Assembly: GCA_022495005.1 (NCBI GenBank) | Contig: JAGYXB010001797.1 | Coordinates: 1-64,000, forward strand | Length of the DNA: 64,000 bases | DNA from: Rhyacophila brunnea | Taxonomy: Eukaryota; Arthropoda; Insecta; Trichoptera; Rhyacophilidae | Direction of reading: 5' to 3' | In this document: positions 1 through 12,324 of the stretch, piece by piece | Numbering within the stretch: the first letter of the stretch is position 1 | Layout of the letters: every line of letters starts with the position of its first letter | Program-made: the position numbers and the translations under genes | The notes under the pieces: generated by a model | The model's input: the letters and a program-made list of their open reading frames with translations, nothing else | Database searches by the model: none | What the model was told of the DNA's origin: nothing

Positions 1-3000
1 GCAGACTTGGAGAGTCCTTCAATCATGGAATGGTAAATGTTATTAAAAATTGTTATTAAAAATATCTATTTATCATTCATTAAAATATATTCATCACACC
101 TCTTGGTATTCCTAGTTTATCTTCAATGTGCTGAAATAATGCTGAGCTTCCGACAGCGCTTGATAAACAAAGCTGCAGCGTCACCATAAAGACGACACAG
201 GATAGTGGTAAACTCGCTGGAAGACCTATGAATAACAAAAATACTATTTTTTGTCTGGGAAATAAACCACATTAATACTATTATATTTAGTGATTGCAAT
301 ACCGGTATTTCAAAACCGGTATTCCAGTTTTTATCAATACCGAAATACCGGTTTTAAAAATACAAAATAATGAAATGTTCGATATTAAGAAAGCACACTC
401 GTTTACGTTTCGAAAATTAACTATAAGTTATATGCTGCTAAAATGCAAATATATTGAGTGAATCCAACAGAGGTGAAAAAATAATAAAACAAATTTCATC
501 AAATATATTTATATTAAGTAATTGTCACGATGAATTATCATAATATTATTTCTAAATAGAAAACATCCATGACAAAAATGTTCAATTAGTCTATAATCAT
601 TGACGACTGTACAAACGTTGAATTTAATAAACTTTTCCTGCAGCCGGACCTATTGCACTTGATGAACTTTTGAGCGCTTTTGTTAAAATTATCAATATAA
701 TCAAATTATTTGTAAAAAATCACTAGTTCTACAATTATTATCAATACATGTTTTTAAATGTCAACATAATAAAAATGTTGGTATGTAGGTTTTTGCTATA
801 AAATAATATTTATAAAATATTTTAATAGCTATATTGTTATTGATAAGCACCTACTTCCGTTTTTTTAATGTTTAAGAAATGCCGTTATTAATATCGGTAT
901 TCAATAAGAAATACCGAAAAACCGGTATTGTCATTTTCATTCGGCATTGCAATCCCTAATTATATTATACTATGATGCAACAGCTAGTGTAAAACTTTAA
1001 AGGGGTCATGACAAAATATTCAAATTACATTATTATATTGTTATGAAAATAATGTAATATTTTATAGACTATATTATGGGATATAGTGTAATGCAGGTCT
1101 TCAAACTTAATAAGGATGTTCAGAAATTGAAATTGTCTGGTGAGCTACTTATACAAATATTCCTTTGTTATAATTTTTAACCATATCATAATAATATAAC
1201 CATATATTATATTGTTATATTACTTAAAATAAATTAGGACATCGGACTTCCAATAAAACATAAAATGAGTAGTTTAAGTATTTATTTATAAACAAAATAA
1301 TAATTGAAAAATATCTTGAAATAAGTGAGTAAAAATAAACATAATTAGTGAAAAAAATGGCATTCACCTTCCTCCACAATTTTTTCAATTCTCAGTGAGT
1401 ACCTTGTCACTCCTACCCGAATGCAATTATCAAGATATACATCTGTGAGTCTGATCTAGTCTTTCTATATTTCCAGCGCTCGAAATGAAAAAGTGCACAA
1501 ACCGGAGCGCTCGACAATTTTCTGAAGATATCAACATAGTTATCAAATTGTATGTGTATTTTATGAAAATAAGTACCTATGTTAGATTATTTCTTATAGT
1601 ATGTCATATCTAGCTCAGATGGTCAAATTATTTTTTCCACGAGACGGAGCGATAGCTTTACCGATTCCACGAACCGGAACGGCGCTCCGGTGCCGGTCCA
1701 TTTCGAGCCCTGATATTTACTTTTAACCACATTCATAGTGGAAAACGGTGATTCACATAAGTAGGTATAACAAAACAATGCTTTCATTTTGAGCGCAATT
1801 CGAACTAAAATTGGATACTTTCTGTTGGGTCCTCAACACTCATAATATGATAAAATATCCTACGCGACTCGCGAGCTACCATTTGGCTATCACTGATATA
1901 ATGTTATGCGTCAATTACATTGAGCTTCTTTACGAGCTGTTTGTTGGCGAATTTATAATCTGCCTGTAAAGTCGCCCAGTGTAATCATCCAAAAAGCTAA
2001 CATTTCGATGATTAGGTACACTGGGCGACTTTACAGGCAGATTATAAATTCGCCAACAAACAGCTCGTAAAGAAGCTCAATGTAATTGACGCTTTAGGAA
2101 CAAAATACTTTTCATACAGAGTAACTGTTTGTACCATTTTTTACCCATTAATTAGTATGTGATAAGTCACCTGTCCTGGAGGATACTGGGAGTATACAGA
2201 ATCCCTCCCAAGATCATTGCCATGATCAAATTCCTGCACAAGAATGGCGAGTGCTATGTCAGAATTGGTGACACTGTCACGGAATGGTTCAGGGTCACGA
2301 CCGGAGTCAGACAGGGTTGTGTCCTTGCTCCGTTTCTCTTCATCATTCTCTTTGAATTCATACTACAGAAGTCAATACCAACTGACCGAGGCATATCTGT
2401 TACCCCCATGTCGAAACTATGCCACCTGGAATACGCTGATGACGCTGATATATTCGACAACTTAATCGAGGGCATTTAAGAGACAATCGATAGGTCACAT
2501 GCCAACTTATTTCACATTGGTTTGAAAATCAACACGAAGAAAACCAATGTTTTGTGCAATAGCACCTGTCTTGATCCCGATTTTCCTCTGATTAGCGACA
2601 GGCAAAACATCGAGCGTGTCGACAACTTCAAATAGCTGGAGGTACACGACGAGTACAGGTCACGAGAGATGGCATTTTGTAGAGAGAGGACGCTATCCGA
2701 ATGTGAATGGCTGGAGCAACATTCAACTCGATGCGGAGTATCTGGGACTCAGGATTGTACTCGGTAAAAACCAAATGCTGCCTATTCGACGCTTGTATTC
2801 TGACGGTGCTGCTTTACGTAGCGAACCATATACTGAGCTTCGAGAGCAGATGTTTGCGACGGATATTGGGTATGCGGTGGTATGACTTTTGGAGTAACGA
2901 GAAGATAAGAGAACGCACCAAGCAGCTTGAGAGTGGAGAAGCGACGTTGGACCTGACTTGGCCACGTCCTGCGGATGCCAGAAGAGAACTTCATCCTGGC

Positions 3001-6000
3001 TTGACTGTCTTTCAAGCCAACCAGATTTCGGAATACTATCTATAGAGTGTACACGGCGGACCTACGGGAGCCTGGTTTGACCTGGAACGATGCAAGAAGA
3101 CTGGCAAGAGACAGGAATCATTGGAGGTGCCGCGTGGTGTCCATATGCTCCAACCATGGCCCCCACAAGGGGTGGGCTGACAGGGCTCTAGCCTGGGGGC
3201 CCAGGCTAAGGAAGGGCCCGACGTGGCGAGCCGACCAGATAAGTGAGATAAACACAGATCAAAAATTTGCTCAAATAGTATAAAAAGTCACCTGCGGAGT
3301 TATTTTGAAATGATGTTAATAATTTAAACTATTTAGTTGTACAATGCAATTTTTTACTATGTGCCGATACTCGACAACTCCATCATTCAAATGGATGTAC
3401 TCGTACATATTAAAAATATAAAAAATAGTTTAAAAAAACACCATTTGGATAACGCTACTGCAGCGCGTCACACTGAATTTACCCTTAGCGATAGGTAGGG
3501 GGGCCTGCCAAACATCCTAGCCTGGAGGCCCTCTTTATGATGTGGGGGCCATGGCTCCATCTAAGGGGCAGATATGACCGTCTTTCTCTTTTTAAGTCAC
3601 ATGTAGGTATTCATTTAATTCTCACTTCTTTGTAAGATAATTCATGCAAATGAGCGAAAGCATTGAAAGGTTAGTTCAATTCTTAAAAATAACATACCTT
3701 GTAAAATATTAGATCTAATGTTGTCTCCATATTGAAAAGCTGCTAATATGGCCGTCATTGTAAATAGAGTACCAGAAACTAAAAAATATAAAGTATGTAA
3801 GTAAACGGTATTTTATATTGATCCAGCTTTATTATCCACCAAGATTTTTCATTGACACAATTTAAATGAGAAATAGTAACAGATCATTCATTAGAAACAG
3901 TGAAAGACAAAATATGTATCACAATGCAATTAATAATAGATATAGACACAATCTCATAATATACCCATTTTGAAGTTTAAATATTTTATAGAATTAAGTA
4001 TAATATTTTGTACAACGTTTTTATTAGCTCGTATTCTTGTTTGTCCAGTACAAATCTTGCAATCGATTTTTAACTAACTTCCCGACTAGCTAGACATTTG
4101 AAACTTTTAGAATATATCAGAACACGGTGCCAATGCATTCTTTTAATACTTTTACCCATCTCTAAGCAGAATTGAATTAATTTTCAGTGAATTCTGTTTT
4201 TGTATGGAAAGTTATTTCAGAAAAATCCGTAAAAAGTAAAAGACAATTATTGGTTGCTAAAGGGGTGGTCCTAGCAACTAAATTATTAATATATACGTGC
4301 GTTACTATGGAAATCAAAATGAAATGTCAAAATGACATTTCAGTATTTTATATTTGTTTGTTTGTTTGTTTTTTATTTACTTCATATCAAGTACAAGTTT
4401 GAGCATATTGAGCAACAGTTTCAACAGAAAATTTTAAAACGTTGTATATAAAAAGTTCTTTTTATCTTGTAATTATATAATGTAACAATAATATAATAAA
4501 ATACTATTAATTACCTAAAAATCCACCAATAACAGCTATATGAACTTTTGATGATTGTTTCATGTCTACTTGAATAGTGAGTAACATTGGATGTATGTCA
4601 AACTGAAAATGAAGAATTCTGTATGTAAGTAAGTACATTTATTAATATGTTTATTTTATTTTATTATAACATGAGTCGCTTAGTCAAAATTAGTTTTGAA
4701 TCTATGTACGTGCTATATCGATAGGTCTACGAGCCTATAGAGGTGTCTACAGATCAAAATGAATGTTGACTGGAGTCGACAGATCCGCTCTAGGATAAAT
4801 AAAAGGTTACTAAATCCGCTCTACATAGCCGACCAATCAGACGTTGTGATTCAAACCATGATTTTTAGCATACGTTTAAATTGTTATACAAACGTCACCA
4901 CTACTAGCATCAACATCATCGTAAATGCGCAAAACAGTTTTTCGTGATTTACTCGAAATTTAAAAAAAAAAAACCTCCAGAGCGGGTTTAACGACTAAGC
5001 GACTCATATATTATATATCAGGCATATCAAGTTTCAAATGGGCCGTGATCTACTATACCTACAGCAGGTAGGTAACAAATCTGGTGATATTTCTCATAAT
5101 TTGACAGCACCTGTCAACAAAATAATAAAAACACATAGTTGCTTCCACCCAACCTGAAAATTTCTTTATAACTAGTTAAAAAGGCAGTTTTGAATAGAGG
5201 GACATCTTATTTATGTTGATCATCAATCCATGACAACAGAGATATCTTCATTTCAAACATCACAATGCTGTGTCGCTTGGAAAAAATATTTGAAGATATA
5301 TTTCCATCGTAGACTGACCTATTTGCAGCTCATCTTATTATCAGAATAATTATTTTAATAAATTAACATCATATTATATCATTGAAAGGATTACCTGAAA
5401 TGCTATTATCCCATAAGCTGTTAAAATATCATCTAGTGTTGGGACAATGTAGATTGGGTTGTTGTAACGAAACAGTCTCTCAGGTTCTTGAAGAATACAT
5501 AGCCATGTAATGATTGCCACAGTGCCGACCACCAGCACTGATAATACGGCTATACCTCTGCAATGTATTAAAATTGTAAGTACTTAATCTAAAATTTTTA
5601 AACTGAAAATGTTCAATGGTCTTCTGTGAAGCTTCAATTAATAAATATATATTTTGAAGTCAAATGATGACATGAAAGCACATGTAGATAGCGTTGCTGT
5701 AATTCACATTATGCAGTGTATTGAATTTTGTGGTGGGTTTTTAAAATAATGGGGAACAAAATATTGACAGTTTAGCTCTCGTGGTGCAGTGCGTAAGGCG
5801 CTGGCCTTCCATCCCGGAGTTCTGGGTTCGATTCCCGGTGAGGTCAAAATCTATTTACATAATCTAATATGTAAATTACTCAAGTCTGGGAGTTTTACCA
5901 TTATTATTGGACTTCACGGGGTGTTGTGGTGTTTAATAAAGAAACAAATAAGTAATAATAATAATATTCTCACCAAATTCTGTTATTTACTATTAATTGT

Positions 6001-9000
6001 GGATATAATACTTTTATTGCAAATTATTGAAAACTATATAGGGACCGCGAATATATTCTGAAGGAAGAAAGAGCTTAATTTTCATTGAAATGTTTGATGA
6101 GATAATCAGATTCTTAAAAAAATTAAAGATTTATTGTTAGAAATATACACTAAAAGCGAGAATTCTAAAAAATAAACTCAACAAAAGATAATAATATTTG
6201 TGACTAACTTTATGGCGACAGATGGGGAAAGAGGGGTTAGGGATGGTTAGCAATGAAACAAATCCAGGGCTCGAAATGGACCGGAGCGCCGTTCCGGTGC
6301 GTGAAATCGGTAAAGTTATCGCTCCGTCTTGTGGAAAAAATAATTTGACCGTCTCAGCTTGATATGGCATGTAACACAAAATCTAACATACTATTTTTTA
6401 TAAAATACATATAAAATTTAATAGCTATGTTAATATCTTTAGAAAAATGTCGAGCGCTCCGGTTCGTAAACATTTTGATTTCGAGCGCTGAACAAATCAT
6501 ATTTTCTGTAAATGTACAAGAAATAATAAAATACTACAGTCGAACTCAGTTATTACGATCACGGATATAGCGAGATCTCGGATGTAACGAGGAAACATTC
6601 GTTGACATTTTGTTTATGATTTTCTCCATAATTTTATTTACTTTTATAATGATTTTTGGGTTATGTGACCGCTCATTTAAAAATACCTATTCTCTGATAT
6701 AACGAGTAAGTAACGCGTATAACAAGCAAATTAAATTGTTCCCGTCTTCCTCGTAATAGCCGTGTTCGACTGTATATGATTATGGTTTAAATTATCAATA
6801 CGCCATTCAGTATTACAAATATTAGTTTAAATTTTATCATGCAAGTATAAGTGCTCAGCCGTAGTGGTTTGGCGGACGCGGCGTGGTGGCGTCTTGCGAA
6901 ACTCAAACGTATAACCGTGTGTGAAATGTTCGTAGACAGTGTCTTTTTTGGGGCATAATACACACGGTTATACGATTGAGTTTCGCAAGACGCCGCCGCG
7001 CCCGCCAAACCACTACGGCCGAGCACTAAGGTGTGCCGTTGCCGACTTTAATCTTACTTCATATCCTTCGGAGAACCCAACCACATTATTGGACAGAGTA
7101 AAATTCCAATAATAATTAACCACCAGCAGAAAGAGAAATTCAGTTTGTAATCTGTCATTTTTAAGCCAAATAGTTGAAGGTTCTGCGATGCTGAAAATAT
7201 ACGATAAATGATATTAAAATATTTTGATGTCCATGTTCGACACTTAAGATAAATAATATGAAATAATTACAAGATAAAAAGAACTTTTTATATACCACGT
7301 TTTTTAATTTTCTGCATTAATAAAAACTGTTTATTGTACTTGAGAAAAATACTGAATAAATTATAGAATAGGTACTGAAATGTCATTTTGACATATCACA
7401 TTGGTTTCCAAAGTAACGCTCGTATATATTAATAATTTAGTTGCTATGACCCCAGACCCCTAGCAACCAATAATGGTGTCGAAATAACTTTTCATACAAA
7501 ACAGAATTTACTGAAGATGAATTCAATTCTACTTAAAGATGGCTAAAAGTATTAAATAAAATGCATTGGCATCGTGTTCTGATATATTCCAAAAGTTTCA
7601 AATGTCTAGCTAGTCGGGAAGTTAGTTAAAAATCGATTGCAAGATTTGTACCGGACAAACAAGAATATGACCTAATAAAAACGTTGTAATAAAAATATTA
7701 AAAAACCAATGACATACCCACTAACAAATTTGGTATTCCCCCTCCAAAGATAGTAGCGTCGAGAAGTAGCGTAACGCAATTACTCATCAATGGGCCGTAT
7801 GTCAATTCAGCAATAGCTGCATATGGATATCTGTAAAAATGTTTTCAAATATACTTAGTCGTACAATATGAAGATGGAGAAGTCCGGACCAAGCAAATAC
7901 TTGCTATTGCGGGCTGCGGCTATGTAGTATACCAACATGGTAGTCGGTGGGAACTTACTTAACTAAATCTTTTGATGTAATAGTGAGTATATCATGCATG
8001 GCCCCCATAAGGGGGGGCTGACAGGGCTCTAGCCTGGGGGCCCGGACTCAGGAAAGGCCCGGCGTGGCGAGTCGACCAGATAAGTGAGATAAAACACAGA
8101 TCACAAGTTTGCTCTAATGGTAAAAAAGTAGCCTGCGGCGCTATTTTACTTAATTGATTTTAATAATTAAAAGTAATTATTTGGTTGTAAGTACAGAGCC
8201 ATTTTAACTGTGTGCCGATACTCGACAACACCATAGGTAATTCAAATGGATATACATATTAAAAATCGCTAAAAATACACCTTAATTTTACCGCGTATAT
8301 CATTTGGAAAACACTACTACAGCTCGTCACACTTCCTTTACCCTTAGCGATAGGTAGGGCGGGCCGCCAAACATCTTAGGCAGAGAACCCTCTTCAGGAT
8401 GTGGGAGCCATGATATCATGTATAGACAATATATAGTTTACATATATTGTGCCAGGGGCCTTATGTTAGAACTTGCGAGTTGTAGTCGCCCGGTCGACAT
8501 GACGTCATATGACATCATTGTGACGTACTACTGGAGTGATAATAGCATTCGAGAAAATAACGCTAGTCAAATACTGGCGTTATTCATTGTCCCCATACAC
8601 AAATAGGTGTTTCAGCATAATAATATCTATAGTGAGCAGTGTGTGTTGGGCGGCTTGCCTCGAGCGTGTATTGGCTTACGTCATGTCGTCGGGTGACTTT
8701 ATTTCACCAGTTATAACATAGGCCTGCAGTTATGATATGTACGATAATGACATTTTAAAAATAAAAGACAATAATATATTATGTAATACCTACCTGTTTT
8801 TATGTATAATTGTTGGGTTAATCTTTTCAGCTATGGACCAACATCGACCTAGGAGTATTGCTGTGTATATTTGAAGGGTGAACACAAAGAGCACAATAGG
8901 AACTGCATACAGACCTAGAAATAAATGATTAAAAAATATTTAGTATTGCACCTATTTACTATAACCGTTTTGTGCGTACATCGCAGGATGTAAGCGACAA

Positions 9001-12000
9001 CATAAAGATATTAAAACAAGTCAAAGTTAGAAAATCACATTGTCAAAACAAAATTATACTGTATCCTCAATTTAATTTAATAAAACGAAATTTTTTATAC
9101 TTAGTACTTTTTCCACTTTTATTAATTTTATCTGAACCAGTTTCGTTAGCCTCAGAGCGACATTTTCAACACGTGTTATTAAAATAAATCAATAATACAA
9201 TGGATTTCCACCATGAATTGACTTTAACACAATAAAATAAAAATCATACTGGTTGAGCCTCAACCCATGCCAGCGGGTTTCCATCAACTCTACAGATGAC
9301 CCAGTTTGCAATAACAAGCTCAGCGGTTTAGATTCCTCCGAACTCGCATAAAGCAGAGGGATTTAATCACTACTCATAAATGTAAATATCAGACTGATGA
9401 AACACATTTCCACCTTAGTGACTTCGTAATTAAGCAGAAAACATTTCTGCATAATTTAATATTAGTATTTACCATCACTTGATTATCAAATTTAATGCAC
9501 GAGTGGTTATCAAACCTTTACCTTTCGTAAGATAGAGTCTCCGTCACGTAGCCTTGCCATTTGCAATAGATTTTTTTGAATGAAAACGCGAATAAACCAA
9601 TCGAGTGCTTGGAATTTACTAATACAATTATACGACGTACGTGTGTAAATCAATCGAGTGCCGGGCTTTTACTAATACATCTATACGGTTGCGTATACAC
9701 ACAAATCCTTGTCACTGTGTACAATGGCAAGGTTACATGGACGATAGTCTACGACGGTACACACGTGACATTGACAGTGTATATATTGTTACACCGAATG
9801 TGCGAAATTGACTATTACATGAAATGGGCAAAATTTGGCTAATTCATGTAATAGTCATTATGAAATTCTTGAACTGTCAACATGACAGACAAAAAGTAAA
9901 TTTAATACGGATGGTTTTATTAGTTATAATTGGACATAATATAATATTATTATTATTAGGTTAGGTTAGGTTTTGTAATTCCGAATTAAATTCTTCAACT
10001 GAATGTCCGTTTTGAGGTTAGCTATCAAGTGTCAACAAACTATCACAAACATTCAATAGACCATTGCACGATTGATACCCAAGCACGAATCAAATCGCGA
10101 AAATACTTTTCAATAAAATTCTTCCGTTATCATATTATAGTTCTAGATATTTCTTGCGCATAGTCAATGGATATGAACGTCATTGTAGTTATTGATTGGT
10201 ATATTTTTATATTATAATCAATGACATTTGACACATTTGTTTAGTTTGATTAGTTGCAAAAACACCACCAGAGCGCGACATCTATTTTGACCATAGATAA
10301 TATAATATGTACATTTTGACCAATGCATGAGCATTTGATACATTTAGTTTAGTTGCAAAAATACCACCGTAGCGCTACTATCTAATTTGTCCAATACATG
10401 AACTAGGCAGAAAAATTACTGCCGAATTCACGCACTCTCCAGATATTTTGTCTAAATCATGAATAAGGCAACGGACTTGCATTTTTCATGATTTAGGCAA
10501 AAATTTGCCCATTTCATGTAATATTCAATTTCGCACATTCGGCGTAACATATACAAAGCGTCATTTTTGATTTCGGCTTGGAGACAATATTCTCACTGTT
10601 ATAATAAAATTATTATCCATGTTACCTACATAACATTATGTATATTAATTTGTTTTATTATTAGGTACCTTTTTCCCCATCCCGTTCCGTGCCGTCAGTT
10701 AAAATAAGTTTGACAGACACTTGAGTCACAGTCATCGCCTTCAATTATTTTAACTAGGCTAAAATAGGTTTTTTTATACATTTTAACATCGCAAATAATA
10801 AGTACATAATTAAGGTAAATCAAGAGATTATATTGACCATGGCTCCCACAGGGGGGGCGGCGTGGCAGGTTGAACAGATAAATGAGATAAAAACACATCT
10901 TAAATTTGCTCTAATAATGAAAAAAGTCGCCTGCGCGCTATTTTATTTCGGGGTTATTACCATTTTTAAATATAATGGTTGTGCAATGCAATTTTTGGTC
11001 GTCTTGTGTTGATACTCGATAACTGCATAATTTGACGTGCTAAAAAATCGCTAAAAATACACTGAATTTTATTTGGCATCGAACACCAGCGCTCTAAATG
11101 GAAAAGTTTGCGAACCGAAGCGCTCGTCAAATTTTGTGAAGATATTTATTTACATAGTCATCAAATCGTAGGTGTATTTTATAAAAATAAGTGTGTCAGA
11201 TTTTCTATTCTATGGTCTATCTAGCTCAGACGGTCAACATATTTTTTCCACGAGACGGAGCGATAAATTTACAAATTTAGATAAAAAATATTCTCTTCGG
11301 GTACGGGTATGGGAGAGACACATATGCGATATTATTTGAAAGAAGTTACGATTAGTGGTCAAGGGACATGAAAATGAAAAATAATAATAAAAAATCGGTA
11401 TGTGTACTTATGTACGCGTGTTAGAAGTTATACCTACGTCTTTGGCGTAACAAAAAAAAAAAAATAGGCCGTTACCTGAGTCTATTAATATTACAGTGGA
11501 TTAGGTTGATGAAAACGTACGCGATTCATCTGTGTCTCACATAGCACATGATAATTTTAACATAATTATTGTATTGGACCAAAACTCATCTTTGCCATAC
11601 AGCGGTTATAATCGATTCAGAAGTGCCCGTGATGAATTAATAAAAAATGAAATTTTAATATATTTTTTGAATTATTTACCAACTCAACATTCACAAAATT
11701 TGTTTATTTATTAATAAGTATATAATTTTACTCACCAATAATACTTACATAAATATAGCCTCAAATCTTGATACACAACCTTTACAATGAAAATTAAATA
11801 TACACTCTAATATAAATAAAGTTTTATGAATATAAATTAACAGTGTAGAAATTGGTTATGTTTACAACGCGTGCTGTTTACTTGGTTTTATTGAACGACT
11901 AACATTGAATGACACTATGCGCATGCGCGTACCCTCGAGACAGAAATTAATATAACCATAATAATAAATTGTGTTGCATCGGCGCACGCAACTTCCATCA

Positions 12001-12324
12001 CACGCCAAACGTGTTACTTCGACGCGCGCAACTTCATCACACGCCAAAAATATACTCTGATCTGTTTTCCCAAACGCGCCATCAGAAGTATAACTAACTG
12101 TAATTTAAAATATGGTTATTACCGCAGGCAATCACCGATTTTGGCAGTGCTATAACTGGAAAGACACCAAACAAATCGACGATGCATAGTATTGTGAAAA
12201 ACACTGATAGTCCGCCTCTGTCGTTGGCCGCAGCAGCATTATTTGATAATGGTGCATTGGAATTTCCATCACAGCACGTCTGCGGCTCCTTCCTGCTGGA
12301 GATGAGAGCTGTCTCCTCGTCCAT
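1..12324 (-). CDS. Aa_trans-family amino-acid transporter (SLC32/36/38, AVT1-like), 5' part, partial at the left edge
   Basis: A multi-pass membrane protein expected to carry amino acids, probably with protons, across the plasma or an organelle membrane. Minus-strand coding exons: 12123-12324 (ATG at 12324), 8794-8914, 7718-7830, 7058-7190, 5395-5557, 4515-4602, 3698-3778, 100-225 and 1-16 (last one less sure). All have GT donors and AG acceptors, and the phases 1,2,1,2,0,1,1,1 carry across every junction, giving about 342 residues before the last piece. A polar N-terminus (MDEETALISSRKEP) precedes a first membrane segment with LFGVFPVIALPKSVIACG. Then come LQIYTAILLGRCW, the loop YPYAAIAELTYGPLM, FCWWLIIIGILLCPIMWLGS, and the diagnostic AYGIIAFQFDIHPMLLTIQ. 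Family members run about 450-550 residues, so the C-terminal third lies beyond position 1. No frameshift or stop is seen. The first intron (3.2 kb) and several others are loaded with MITEs. Membership is clear; substrate and exact subfamily are not. Confidence 0.85.
288..958. mobile_element. hAT-like MITE with exact 8-bp TSD
   Basis: A non-autonomous element in an intron of the transporter. The ends are inverted: TAGTGATTGCAATACCGG on the left and the complement of a sequence ending GCATTGCAATCCCTA on the right. It is flanked on both sides by attatatt (280-287 and 959-966). Eight-base duplications and short TIRs with a T/CAG start are typical of hAT. Both ends hold clustered ACCGGTATT motifs in either orientation. 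No coding capacity is seen. Confidence 0.8.
1474..1712. mobile_element. hAT-like MITE, family B, copy 1
   Basis: About 240 bp with ends CAGCGCTCGAAATG and the inverse CATTTCGAGCCCTG. Flanks tatatttc and atatttac are a degraded 8-bp TSD. Close copies lie at 6265-6490 and, truncated, at 11087-11271. The ends share the CAGGGCT start and the GGAACGGCGCTCCGG-type subterminal block with the transposase-bearing element at 39758-42625, so that hAT group may have moved it; this is inference. Confidence 0.75.
1908..2092. repeat. Near-perfect foldback (76-bp arms)
   Basis: Arms 1908-1983 and 2017-2092 are inverted copies with a 33-bp spacer. Outer ends read GCGTCAATTACATTGAG and its complement. It could be a small MITE, but no clear TSD is visible. 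The transcript would fold into a long hairpin. Confidence 0.8.
2155..3154 (+). pseudogene. Non-LTR retrotransposon reverse transcriptase remnant
   Basis: The frame from 2159 gives RT palm motifs: TTGVRQGCVLAPFLF and, 40 residues on, LEYADDADIFD, with the catalytic YADD box. Downstream the reading frame is broken by stops and shifts. Typical C-terminal blocks still follow: GLKINTKKTNVL near 2520, RCLRRILGMRW near 2850, and a TWNDARRLARDR-like block near 3080. A family-A MITE is inserted at 3155 with TSD gctccaac. Dead copy inside a transporter intron, in the opposite orientation. Confidence 0.8.
3155..3553. mobile_element. MITE family A, copy 1 (CATGGCCCCCAC ends, 8-bp TSD)
   Basis: Ends CATGGCCCCCAC and GTGGGGGCCATG are inverted repeats. 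Flanks gctccaac (3147-3154) and gctccatc (3554-3561) differ at one base. It interrupts the RT remnant. Four more copies lie in this window (7997, 10838, 14214, 23095), several with 8-bp duplications, so this is a hAT-type non-autonomous family of about 360-420 bp. Confidence 0.85.
4009..4494 (+). repeat. Dispersed repeat R1, full copy
   Basis: Begins near ACAACGTTTTTATTAGCTCG and ends near GTTCTTTTTATCTTGTAA, giving short inverted ends TTACAA/TTGTAA. Other copies lie at 7268-7687 (minus), 25200-25672, 29806-30057 (minus, partial), 32954-33168 (partial), and 39598-42840 (split by the hAT element). It holds no coding sequence. It may be a MITE of unknown superfamily; short ORFs inside it are chance. 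Confidence 0.75.
5772..5965 (+). mobile_element. tRNA-derived SINE-1, copy 1
   Basis: The head CTCTCGTGGTGCAGTGCG resembles a pol III A box, followed by a B box GGGTTCGATTCCCGG about 35 bp on. A shared body follows, ending in a short TAATAATAAT tail. The acceptor stem does not pair, so it is not a working tRNA gene. Related copies: 22360-22529 (minus) and 44786-44983 (plus). Confidence 0.75.
6265..6490. mobile_element. hAT-like MITE, family B, copy 2, exact TSD
   Basis: 226 bp, ends CAGGGCTCGAAATGG and inverse TTTCGAGCGCTG, flanked by the exact 8-bp duplication aacaaatc (6257-6264 and 6491-6498). It lies in reverse orientation to copy 1. The exact TSD points to a fairly recent insertion in a transporter intron. 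Confidence 0.85.
6851..7026. mobile_element. PIF/Harbinger-like foldback MITE with TAA TSD
   Basis: 176 bp, almost wholly inverted arms of about 70 bp. Ends are GTGCTCAGCCGTAGTGGTTT and its near complement, and TAA stands on both sides (6848-6850, 7027-7029). A three-base TWA target is typical of PIF/Harbinger. The arms are GC-rich, unlike the surrounding intron. It ends only 31 bp from the 3' boundary of the 7058-7190 exon, inside the splice-donor side of the intron. Confidence 0.75.
7268..7687 (-). repeat. Dispersed repeat R1, minus-strand copy
   Basis: Reverse-complement copy of the 4009-4494 repeat, from TTACAAGATAAAAAGAAC to CGTTGTAA, diverged by small indels. Short TAA-like flanks are present but not decisive. 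Confidence 0.75.
7997..8412. mobile_element. MITE family A, copy 2, exact TSD
   Basis: Ends CATGGCCCCCAT and GTGGGAGCCATG with exact 8-bp duplication atatcatg (7989-7996 and 8413-8420). Same internal blocks as copy 1 (GAGATAAAAC, AAAAATCGCTAAAAATACAC). Lies in a transporter intron. Confidence 0.85.
9583..9690. repeat. Two-unit tandem repeat, about 60 bp per unit
   Basis: The motif ATCGAGTGC...TTTACTAATACA...TATACG occurs twice in a row (near 9600 and 9653), diverged. It sits beside the 9788-10548 element in intron 1 of the transporter. No function seen. Confidence 0.5.
9788..10548. mobile_element. Non-autonomous DNA element with about 55-bp TIRs
   Basis: Left end GTTACACCGAATGTGCGAAA and right end its near complement TTTCGCACATTCGGCGTAAC; the similarity continues inward through TGAAATGGGCAAA. 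Internally a block (GTTGCAAAAACACCACC...GCG) appears twice, near 10255 and 10355. Flanks ATATATT/ATATACA do not give a clean TSD, so the superfamily is open. It contains a TTAGGTTAGGTT run near 9958. Confidence 0.65.
10838..11080. mobile_element. MITE family A, copy 3, truncated
   Basis: Starts CATGGCTCCCACAGGGG and follows the family through the ATCGCTAAAAATACAC block, then stops. The right TIR is missing and a family-B MITE begins a few bases later. Confidence 0.7.
11087..11271. mobile_element. hAT-like MITE, family B, copy 3, truncated
   Basis: Starts CAGCGCTCTAAATGG and matches the 1474-1712 copy up to CACGAGACGGAGCGATA, then is cut; the right end is lost. Confidence 0.7.

Noticed and set aside
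4187..4402. 71-residue ORF
   Set aside because: It lies wholly in repeat R1; a similar frame in the 25.4-kb copy is diverged and broken, so it is not under coding constraint.
9958..9975. Telomere-type TTAGG repeat array
   Set aside because: Only two to three partial units, inside a transposon-like element; the same short run occurs in family-C MITE loops.
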